The notes beneath the pieces are model-generated. The model saw only the letters and a program-made list of their open reading frames with translations. It was not told the DNA's origin and did no database searches. The translations under genes and the position numbers were made by a program. From Kangiellaceae bacterium (GTDB lineage Bacteria > Pseudomonadota > Gammaproteobacteria > Enterobacterales > Kangiellaceae): a stretch of DNA of 13,141 bases. Shown here in pieces: positions 5,735 through 12,248 of this stretch. The stretch's first letter is position 1, and the number at the start of each line of letters is the position of its first letter. Where the stretch lies: contig JAUUYO010000076.1 of the NCBI GenBank assembly GCA_030590405.1, positions 1-13,141 of the forward strand. The letters run 5' to 3'.

Positions 5735-6625
5735 ATGAATACAACATCACCAGCCAAAATCATAGGCCTTGATAGTTACCGTGATCATAGCGATCATAGT
5801 GATGATTTAACCAGCATTTCCAGGTTAGCATTAAAGCTTCAACAATCCATTGAGATTGAACCGCTTCTGCAAGTATTTTTTGAACAAACCAGCTCAATGG
5901 TCCCGTGTGACTCAGTGAGCTATAACAACACTCAACAACCGCTAAATTTTAGTTTTGGAAAACTCGAAACTCACCACTGCAAATACAGTCTGGATCTGCA
6001 AGGTGAAAAGCTGGGCGAAATCGTTTGTTCAAGAAACAGGCCCTTTAGCATTCGTGAAACCAATCGACTGGAAAGACTACTATCTTTATTAATTTACCCG
6101 CTTAGAAATGCGCTGTTATATCATAAGGCGCTGACCCAGGCCCGTCACGATCCTTTAACCGAAATTTGTAACCGCGCCGCTTTTGATGAAGCGATTGATA
6201 AAGAGTATTCATCCTACCGACGTCATCAAGCTGATTTCTCGTTAATGATTATCGATATCGATCACTTCAAAAATGTGAATGATACTTACGGCCATATTGC
6301 TGGCGATAAAGTTTTAAAAACCGTCGCAAATCTGATCCGCTCATCCATTCGCCGATCCGATGAAGTCTTTCGATACGGCGGCGAAGAATTTGTGGTCATT
6401 TTGAGCAATACCAAACAAGGCGGGGCTAAATTTATTGCCGAAAGAGTGCGCAAAGAAATTGAAAAGCTCACAGTATCCCTCAGCCAAAAAATTAAAGTCA
6501 CCGCCTCTTTTGGTATCGCCTCTAGCGAAATTATGAAAGATGTCACCGAAACGCTGGAGTTTGCCGATAAAGCTTTATATCAAGCAAAAGATCAAGGTAG
6601 AAATCGAGTCGCCACCTGCCCTTAG
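5735..6625 (+). CDS. Diguanylate cyclase with N-terminal GAF-like domain
   Basis: The protein makes cyclic di-GMP from two GTP and so probably influences motility or biofilm. The 296 residues lack a signal peptide or membrane segment, so it is cytoplasmic. Residues about 25-135 look like a small GAF-type sensor domain whose ligand is unknown. Residues 136-296 are a complete GGDEF domain: HDPLTEICNRAAF (138-150), metal-binding Asp174 in IDIDHFK, active loop GGEEF (215-219), and the inhibitory I-site RxxD (RRSD, 206-209) five residues before it. Product inhibition is therefore expected. An odd HSDHSDD run (18-24) near the start comes from a tiny DNA repeat. AGGA (5719-5722) lies 12 nt before the ATG. 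Expression is probably RpoN-dependent from the promoter at 5629-5645. It converges on fadJ with a 56-nt gap. Confidence 0.9.
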   Translation: MNTTSPAKIIGLDSYRDHSDHSDDLTSISRLALKLQQSIEIEPLLQVFFEQTSSMVPCDSVSYNNTQQPLNFSFGKLETHHCKYSLDLQGEKLGEIVCSRNRPFSIRETNRLERLLSLLIYPLRNALLYHKALTQARHDPLTEICNRAAFDEAIDKEYSSYRRHQADFSLMIIDIDHFKNVNDTYGHIAGDKVLKTVANLIRSSIRRSDEVFRYGGEEFVVILSNTKQGGAKFIAERVRKEIEKLTVSLSQKIKVTASFGIASSEIMKDVTETLEFADKALYQAKDQGRNRVATCP

Positions 6626-6646
6626 TTCTAAGTTCTAAGTTCTAAG
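6626..6646. repeat. Tandem heptamer TTCTAAG, three copies
   Basis: Three perfect head-to-tail copies of TTCTAAG begin directly after the stop codon of the diguanylate cyclase, flanked by a partial copy (CTTAG) on the left and TTTC on the right. The array fills part of the 56-nt gap between convergent genes and may vary by slippage. No strong intrinsic terminator is visible in this gap for either gene. Confidence 0.75.
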
Positions 6647-6681
6647 TTTCGGAAATAACCGTTCTGATCGGCGGCACCGGT

Positions 6682-8871
6682 CTAATAAAAATTAGTGCCT
6701 TTTTCAGCCATTTCAACTAACATTTTAGCTGGTGCAAATCGCTCACCAAATTGAGACTCTAACTGTTTGAGTTTATCAACAATGGTATTCACCCCTTGCG
6801 CATCGACATATCGAAAAGGGCCACCTGAAAACGGTGGAAATCCTAATCCAAAAATAGCACCAATGTCACCGTCTCTTGCTGAATTTAAGATCCCCTCTTG
6901 CAGGCAAAGCACCGACTCGTTAACCATTTGTAATAAACAGCGCTCAACGATATCTTGTTCACTCATCATATTATTCGGTTGAACCCCGAGCAGAGCGTAA
7001 ATCGATTGGTCAACCTGTCGTTTGCCTTTGTCACTCGAATAATCATAAAATCCACGTTTATTCTTTTTGCCTTTACGATCATCCTGTTGCAATTTTTCAA
7101 ATAACTTTGGAGGCAACATTCGATCGCCAAATGCCTCGGCTAAGATCGGCGCAATTTTTGTTCCAACATCAATCCCGACTTCATCAAGTAAGGTAATCGG
7201 GCCAACTGGAAAACCCGCATTTTTAAGCGCTCGATCGATGCGATCAACGGCAACCCCTTCACTTAAAATATGACCCGCCTCATTCACAAAAGGGGCTAGT
7301 ATGCGACTAGTATAAAACCCGGTGCCATCTTTCACCACAATCACTGTTTTACCTTGCTGCTTACCAAACTCGACACTGGTAGCGATCACTTCCGCTGAGG
7401 TTTTATCGGTTTTAATAATTTCAAGTAGCGGCATTTTTTCAACTGGCGAGAAATAATGTAAACCGATCACTCTTTCTGGATACCTGGCCTTTGCGGCAAT
7501 GTCAGTGATTGGAATGGAAGAAGTATTCGAAGCAAAAATAGCATTACCATCGCAAGTTTTTTCGATGTCAGCGACCATTTGTTGTTTTAGCTCTAAGCTT
7601 TCAAAAACAGCTTCAATCACTAAATCACATCGTTTAAACCCCTGATAGTTAGTAGTTCCAGTAATGCTCGCGAATCGTTTACTCGCATCGTTAATGCTCA
7701 TATGCTTTCGTTTTACTTTATTGCGGTAAATTTCCCAGCAATACTTAAGCGCATGGTTAACCCCTTGCTCATTTTGATCTTTTATTCGCACTTTCTTTTG
7801 GGCTTTATCTGCGGTGACAAAAGCAATGCCTGCCCCCATTAGCCCGCCACCTAAAACCCCAACGCGATCGATATTGATCGTTTCGACTGGTGCGTCAACT
7901 CCGGTGTCTTTTTTTAATTCGGTAGTGGCAAAAAAGATATTCATCAATTGAGCAGCTTGTGGCGACATGACCAGTTCAGCAAAAAGCTTTGCTTCAATAT
8001 CAAGGCCAGCTTCAAAACCTTGCTCCATGCCGACTTCAACACATTTAATAATTTTTACTGGCGATGGATAGTTGCCGCGCGTTTTTCGTTCGACCGTTTG
8101 TAGCGCTTTATCAAATATAATTTTGCGCCCAAAGCTGGTGGTTTCTAGTGCTAGTTTCTGGATTTCTGCACTGGATAAAAAGGAATTCATTTTAATTTTT
8201 GGTTTTAATCGACTGGTGACCCGTTTGCTGCGTCCGGCCATATTGAGCGCCGCTTTTTCGGCAGCTTTTTTTAAGTTAGCCTGCGCCACCACTTCATCCA
8301 CCAAACCGATTTTTTTGGCTCGTTTTCCGTTTAACTGTTTACCGGTTAGCATCAGATCTAATGAAGTAGCAATGCCAACCAATCGAGGCAAACGCTGGGT
8401 GCCACCACCGCCGGGCAACACTCCAAGCTGTACTTCTGGCAATCCTAGTTTGCTGCTCGGACTATCGGTACAAATTCGATAGTTACACGCCAGTGCCAAC
8501 TCTAGTCCAGCTCCTAAACAAGCGCCGTTGATCGCCGCAATAATCGGAATATCTAACGATTCCATTTTGTTAAACACTTGATGGCCTTTTTTGGCCAGTT
8601 CAATCACGGATTCTTCGGTGGTTAAATTTTGCAACATGCCGATATCTGCACCAGCGATAAAGCCATTGTCTTTGCCACTGATCAGCACCATCGCTTTAAT
8701 CGATTTACTGCTCTCGATTTGTTTAAAAACAGCTTCAAATTCTTCGGCAAATTCCGCCCGAACGGTATTTTGACTTTCGCCCGGCACATCGATAGTGAGC
8801 CAACCAATACCGCTGTCAGAAATTTCTAAATGAAAGGCAGGTTTGCTATTGGATTTCGCTTTAGTTGTCAT
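6682..8871 (-). CDS. fadJ: Fatty-acid oxidation complex alpha subunit FadJ
   Basis: FadJ hydrates trans-2-enoyl-CoA and oxidises the resulting L-3-hydroxyacyl-CoA with NAD+, acting in a complex with the thiolase FadI. The 729-residue protein has an N-terminal crotonase domain: FIAGAD oxyanion loop (71-76), catalytic Glu124 in GLELALAC and Glu146 in LGLPEVQLG. The dehydrogenase part has its NAD-binding GGGLMG at 341-346, ASNTSS (447-452), catalytic His472 in GLHYFSPVEKMP and Glu484, then two C-terminal dehydrogenase helical domains. Start and overall sequence follow E. coli FadJ (714 residues) rather than FadB. The start ATG is preceded by GGGGAG, which overlaps the fadI stop, so translation may be coupled. 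The gap to fadI is 11 nt, making fadI-fadJ one operon. Confidence 0.96.
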   Translation of the reverse strand: MTTKAKSNSKPAFHLEISDSGIGWLTIDVPGESQNTVRAEFAEEFEAVFKQIESSKSIKAMVLISGKDNGFIAGADIGMLQNLTTEESVIELAKKGHQVFNKMESLDIPIIAAINGACLGAGLELALACNYRICTDSPSSKLGLPEVQLGVLPGGGGTQRLPRLVGIATSLDLMLTGKQLNGKRAKKIGLVDEVVAQANLKKAAEKAALNMAGRSKRVTSRLKPKIKMNSFLSSAEIQKLALETTSFGRKIIFDKALQTVERKTRGNYPSPVKIIKCVEVGMEQGFEAGLDIEAKLFAELVMSPQAAQLMNIFFATTELKKDTGVDAPVETINIDRVGVLGGGLMGAGIAFVTADKAQKKVRIKDQNEQGVNHALKYCWEIYRNKVKRKHMSINDASKRFASITGTTNYQGFKRCDLVIEAVFESLELKQQMVADIEKTCDGNAIFASNTSSIPITDIAAKARYPERVIGLHYFSPVEKMPLLEIIKTDKTSAEVIATSVEFGKQQGKTVIVVKDGTGFYTSRILAPFVNEAGHILSEGVAVDRIDRALKNAGFPVGPITLLDEVGIDVGTKIAPILAEAFGDRMLPPKLFEKLQQDDRKGKKNKRGFYDYSSDKGKRQVDQSIYALLGVQPNNMMSEQDIVERCLLQMVNESVLCLQEGILNSARDGDIGAIFGLGFPPFSGGPFRYVDAQGVNTIVDKLKQLESQFGERFAPAKMLVEMAEKGTNFY

Positions 8872-8882
8872 TATCTACTCCC

Positions 8883-10379
8883 CTATTCCGCTTCCAAAAT
8901 CATTGCCGCGCCCAAGCCACCAGCTGCGCAAGCTGTGGTTAAGCCTAAACCGCCACCACGCCTTTTTAATTCACGAAGCGTTTGGGTGATCATTCGAGCA
9001 CCCGTTGCGGCAAATGGATGTCCATAAGCTAATGATCCACCTAATACATTGAACCGATCCATATCAATTTCTCCTATCGCCTGGCTTCTGCCTAATTTGT
9101 CTTTGGCAAATTGTTTGCTGGCAAAGGCGTTGACATTACACAAGGTTTGCGCAGCAAAGGCTTCGTGCATATCCACAAGCGTGAGATCGCTTAATTTAAT
9201 TCCTGCTCTGTCTAAAGCTATCGGGGTCGCATGAGAAGGCCCCATTAGCATATCGGTAGTAGCACCAATTGCAGCAAAGGCATAACTTTTGATATAGCCT
9301 AATGGCTCATATCCTAGTTCTTTTGCCTTTGATTCTTTCATCATTAATAACGCCGCCGCGCCATCGGTTAACCCGGTACTGTTGGCTGCGGTTAAAGTGC
9401 CGTGTTTTTTATCAAAAGCAGGTCTTAACTTCGCGTATCCCTCTAAGGTTGAATTAAATCGAACGGTATTATCTTTGCTGAGTGATTCTTTAAACGGTGG
9501 TACATAAGCCGTCATCACTTCATCATCTAATAACCCGTCTTGCCAGGCTTTGGCCGCCAAGGTATGTGAGCGGTGAGCTAATTCATCCTGAGCTTGTCGG
9601 CTGATCCCGTGATCGCGCGCCATTTGCTCGGCATTTTGCCCCATCGTTAAACCGGTGGAATATTCTTTGACTGAAGGGGGGACGGGGGCCAGATCCGCAG
9701 GTCTTAATTTGCCAATCAATTTTATTTTTTGGCCGAAAGTCTTAGCCTTGGATAACGCCAATAATAAACCTGCCAGTTTTTTAGAAACACCAATAGGTAC
9801 GACCGAAGAAGAATCGGCACCGCCAGCAACCCCAATATCGATACTGCCCGCCATTAACGCTTCTGCGACACTAACCGCTGATTGAAAACTGGTGGCACAA
9901 GCTCTGGAAACACTGTAAGCATCGGTTGAAACATCCATTCCGGTACCCAGTACGATTTCTCTGGCAATATTGGGGGCTTCGGGATGAACCAGCACCTGGC
10001 CGAAAACCACCCGATCGATCAAGGACAAATCAATGTCGGCGCGGGTAAGCATTTCTGTTACCACCATTTTTCCCATATCAATCGCATTTTGTTCTTTATA
10101 ATGAGTCATTTGACGAGCAAAGGGAGTGCGAAGACCAGCAACAATGGCGATCCGATCAGTCCCGGATTTAGCCGCAGACTTTCGTTTAGTGGTCGAGGTT
10201 GCCTTTTTGACGGGGGCTTTCTTTTTAACTGGTGCTTTCTCTTTAACTACCGCTTTCTTTTTAACCGACGCTTTGCTGGCGGTGCTATTTTTTTCGTTTG
10301 ACGAGCTGCTGCCTGTTGAACCAGTTTTCGCAGACTTTTCCGGCGTATCGGTTGCTGTGTTATCGTTTACTTCACTCAT
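8883..10379 (-). CDS. fadI: 3-ketoacyl-CoA thiolase FadI with a long lysine-rich N-terminal tail
   Basis: FadI cleaves 3-ketoacyl-CoA with CoA to acetyl-CoA and a shortened acyl-CoA, the last step of beta-oxidation, as the beta subunit of the complex with FadJ. Residues about 74-498 are a complete thiolase: nucleophile Cys161 in SRACATSFQ, His405 in MHEAFAA, His454 in GGSLAYGHPFAATG, and Cys484 in TTACAAGGLGAAM. E. coli FadI has 436 residues with only about 12 before DRIAIVSGLRTPF; here 74 residues precede the same motif. This extra tail is acidic/serine-rich at first (1-35), then strongly basic (36-71: 14 Lys, 1 Arg, 1 Glu) with four AxVKxK-like hexads (37-60). The start is supported by CAGGAA five bases upstream, and no later ATG precedes the conserved core. 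The gene is first in the fadIJ operon. Confidence 0.95.
   Translation of the reverse strand: MSEVNDNTATDTPEKSAKTGSTGSSSSNEKNSTASKASVKKKAVVKEKAPVKKKAPVKKATSTTKRKSAAKSGTDRIAIVAGLRTPFARQMTHYKEQNAIDMGKMVVTEMLTRADIDLSLIDRVVFGQVLVHPEAPNIAREIVLGTGMDVSTDAYSVSRACATSFQSAVSVAEALMAGSIDIGVAGGADSSSVVPIGVSKKLAGLLLALSKAKTFGQKIKLIGKLRPADLAPVPPSVKEYSTGLTMGQNAEQMARDHGISRQAQDELAHRSHTLAAKAWQDGLLDDEVMTAYVPPFKESLSKDNTVRFNSTLEGYAKLRPAFDKKHGTLTAANSTGLTDGAAALLMMKESKAKELGYEPLGYIKSYAFAAIGATTDMLMGPSHATPIALDRAGIKLSDLTLVDMHEAFAAQTLCNVNAFASKQFAKDKLGRSQAIGEIDMDRFNVLGGSLAYGHPFAATGARMITQTLRELKRRGGGLGLTTACAAGGLGAAMILEAE
10200..10271 (-). repeat. Four 18-bp coding repeats for Lys-rich hexads in FadI
   Basis: Residues 37-60 of FadI read ASVKKK, AVVKEK, APVKKK, APVKKA: four consecutive hexads of pattern A-x-V-K-x-K/A, encoded by degenerate 18-bp tandem units. 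Such units can expand or contract, so tail length may vary between strains. Confidence 0.8.
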
Positions 10380-10512
10380 AATTATTCCTGGCTATAAGCC
10401 TTTGCAACTGACTAATCTCAGATTAAAGAATAGTCTATTTATTCATCCAGTCGTGATTAAAATTGCCCAAAAACGAGTGTTTTACTGGTCTTATTTCAAA
10501 AGGACAATGCGC

Positions 10513-10541
10513 AATTTACAATATCCCGCAAATTAATTCAA
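10513..10541 (-). promoter_or_regulatory. Candidate promoter of fadIJ
   Basis: On the minus strand TTGAAT (10536-10541) and TAAATT (10513-10518) are separated by 17 nt, a fair sigma70 pair. The -35 box lies inside the palindrome at 10535-10556, so a protein bound there would block RNA polymerase. The leader to the fadI ATG would be about 130 nt. The 363-nt stretch 10380-10742 otherwise holds this operator and a repeat pair, but no gene. Confidence 0.4.
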
Positions 10542-10556
10542 ACGTTTGTTTGAATT
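10535..10556. promoter_or_regulatory. Palindromic operator upstream of fadI, probable PsrA site
   Basis: Two perfect 9-nt arms, AATTCAAAC (10535-10543) and GTTTGAATT (10548-10556), flank GTTT. The core CAAAC-N4-GTTTG fits the published binding pattern of PsrA, a TetR-family repressor released by long-chain fatty acids or acyl-CoA in several gammaproteobacteria. Its place over the -35 box of the beta-oxidation operon supports the assignment. No psrA gene is in the window, so the identity of the regulator is inferred. Confidence 0.65.
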
Positions 10557-10600
10557 TTTAAATAAAAATCCCCGCAGCAAGCTGATGAATATTTGCTTAT

Positions 10601-10668
10601 TGTAGGTTGGCCTTTAGGCCAACAATTTATGACTTAGCATCGAATATTGGCCTAAAGGCCAACCTACA
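10601..10668. repeat. Inverted pair of REP-like repeats (BIME-like)
   Basis: Arms 10601-10622 and 10647-10668 are a perfect 22-nt inverted repeat with a 24-nt spacer. Each arm starts, from outside, with TGTAGG and then has its own near-perfect palindrome, TTGGCC-ttta-GGCCAA. A GTAG head followed by an imperfect palindrome is the hallmark of REP elements mobilised by RAYT (TnpA-REP) transposases, and two facing copies form a BIME. Placed after the alpha/beta hydrolase stop and before the fadI promoter, the large hairpin may also stop or stabilise transcripts. No transposase is in the window. Confidence 0.75.
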
Positions 10669-10742
10669 CTTTGTTATGCTGCAACCTGTAGGAAATTAAA
10701 TCCAAAGAGATTAAAAATCAAAATAAGCGTTTTTTCGATAAA

Positions 10743-11549
10743 TTACAGGGCTTGCAAGAATCCAGAAACCGCTTGATTAACTGCCTCAGGCTGTTCAATA
10801 CTGGAGGTATGCCCTGCTTTTTCAACAATGCACAGTTTGGAATTTTTGATCACCTGATGCATGCGTTGAGATTTTTCTGGCACCGTTGCTATGTCCTCAT
10901 CACCAACAATAATAAGAGTCGGTGTGGTGATTTGATCAATCAATTGATAAATGCCATTGCGCTCAATCACACCTCGCACGGCTCGGGTAAAGGTCCAGCG
11001 ATTGAGTTTTTTAAGTCGACCGGCCCACTCGTTTTTTAACTCGATCTTTTTTGGATCCTTCAAAAAACTTTGGCTGAACATTATCGCCATGGTTTTTTCG
11101 ATAATCAATGAAATCGAAATCCACTTGGCAACAAAACACAGCTTAAGGTATTTAGGTTTATTCTCTTCTGGCTCAGGATCGGCAGTAGTTTCTTGCAGCA
11201 TCAGCGATTTAAGCATTTCAGGTCGATTGATGGCGATACGCATGCCAATAAACCCACCCATGGATAAACCGAGAAAATGCACCGGGCCTTCGACTAACTT
11301 AGAAATCAGCTCGATGGTATCTTCGGTCAGACTCTCCATATCGTAGCCACTTTTTGTTGCCGGGCTTTTGCCTTGACCTCGAAAATCAAAGGCGATGCAG
11401 CGATACTGGCTTTCTAGAAAATCGACTTGCGGGGCGAACACTTCATTGTCCCACAATAATCCATGGGCAAAAACAATCGTTTCTTTACCCGTTACTTCCC
11501 CAGTATCTCGGTAAAATATTTCGGTATCTCTTATTTTGATTGTTGACAT
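10743..11549 (-). CDS. Alpha/beta hydrolase
   Basis: This is a 268-residue cytoplasmic serine hydrolase of the alpha/beta fold; its substrate cannot be told from sequence. Visible are HG (29-30, oxyanion region), the DFRGQGKS loop (55-62), nucleophile Ser96 in GLSMGG, probable acid Asp219 in VGDEDIATVPE, and His247 in AGHTSSIEQPE, a full catalytic triad. Residues about 132-190 form the cap. The layout resembles 3-oxoadipate enol-lactonase and esterase-like members, but no aromatic-degradation genes are nearby. The chosen ATG at 11549 is preceded by GGAAG with 5-nt spacing; a TTG at 11561 would use that same site as coding sequence and is less likely. It lies 77 nt after the LURP-one-like gene, probably as the last gene of a three-gene unit. 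Confidence 0.85.
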   Translation of the reverse strand: MSTIKIRDTEIFYRDTGEVTGKETIVFAHGLLWDNEVFAPQVDFLESQYRCIAFDFRGQGKSPATKSGYDMESLTEDTIELISKLVEGPVHFLGLSMGGFIGMRIAINRPEMLKSLMLQETTADPEPEENKPKYLKLCFVAKWISISLIIEKTMAIMFSQSFLKDPKKIELKNEWAGRLKKLNRWTFTRAVRGVIERNGIYQLIDQITTPTLIIVGDEDIATVPEKSQRMHQVIKNSKLCIVEKAGHTSSIEQPEAVNQAVSGFLQAL

Positions 11550-11626
11550 GCATACTTCCAATGGTTAATTTTATTCCTGTTTTACCTGTCTCTAGAACAA
11601 AGCACGCCCTGCTCCAGGATGACTTC

Positions 11627-12223
11627 TTATTCTTTCAAAACCATATCAATACACATCACCGCTGCCAGGATCAGCTTTCGAGCATTTTCATCATCTCCCA
11701 CCGAATCTGAAATCTCTAACATGTAATTATCCGCACTGGTAAACAGTTCCTTGCCGAGTCCAGACCATTTTTTAGAGACATGGGCTAACTGCTGGTCACC
11801 ATCCATAAAATGAAAATTCCAGCCCAGAATTTTTCCTTTAAGTTTACAGATCGGATTATCATTTTTATCCAATACATCAAATTTACCGCCAATAGAAAAG
11901 AACTTTTGTTTAAAGCCACCGATCACATCGTTGTTATGATCAGACACAACCACCTTAGAAAGAAAAATCGATATACCGCGATGAATACGCACCACTGGCT
12001 GTCCATCAACGGTCCGGATTTGAACATCAAAAGGCGTCATCCGTTTATAATCGGTAAACCGAAGTAATTTCGTGAAAAAACCAAGGGTGGGTTCGCGGCA
12101 CTCCATGATCACTTCACCGCTCTCAGAATCATGTATATCATAATTGTTGGCGGCTTTAAAAATTCCTAGGTGTTCTTTGATTAAAAACAAATTTTTACCA
12201 ATGATGTCTTTCATTTTAACCAT
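11627..12223 (-). CDS. LURP-one/phospholipid scramblase-related (tubby-like fold) protein
   Basis: Up to 198 residues, no signal peptide. The pattern fits the LURP-one-related/scramblase superfamily, which has a tubby-like barrel around a central C-terminal helix. It has alternating short strands ending in turns such as DSESGE, TVDGQP, DKNDNP and MDGDQQ, a DxxNxPICKLKGK..GWNFH middle, and a hydrophobic terminal helix (about 181-196, LILAAVMCIDMVL). Bacterial members have no settled function; lipid binding is a guess from relatives. Two starts are possible: the ATG at 12223, only about 2 nt after AAAGGA, and the ATG at 12214, about 10 nt after it. The second has the more usual spacing. It follows the M20 peptidase gene by 25 nt and is likely co-transcribed with it. 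Confidence 0.7.
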   Translation of the reverse strand: MVKMKDIIGKNLFLIKEHLGIFKAANNYDIHDSESGEVIMECREPTLGFFTKLLRFTDYKRMTPFDVQIRTVDGQPVVRIHRGISIFLSKVVVSDHNNDVIGGFKQKFFSIGGKFDVLDKNDNPICKLKGKILGWNFHFMDGDQQLAHVSKKWSGLGKELFTSADNYMLEISDSVGDDENARKLILAAVMCIDMVLKE

Positions 12224-12248
12224 TTTCCTTTATGTTGATTGATGTCTG

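Noticed and set aside
6626..6646. CRISPR-like array.
   Set aside because: The repeat is 7 nt, directly tandem without spacers, and no cas genes are present.
6682..8871. Assignment of the alpha subunit as FadB.
   Set aside because: Gene order fadI then fadJ, the ITIDVPGE-like N-terminus and the partner thiolase of FadI type all fit FadJ better than FadB.
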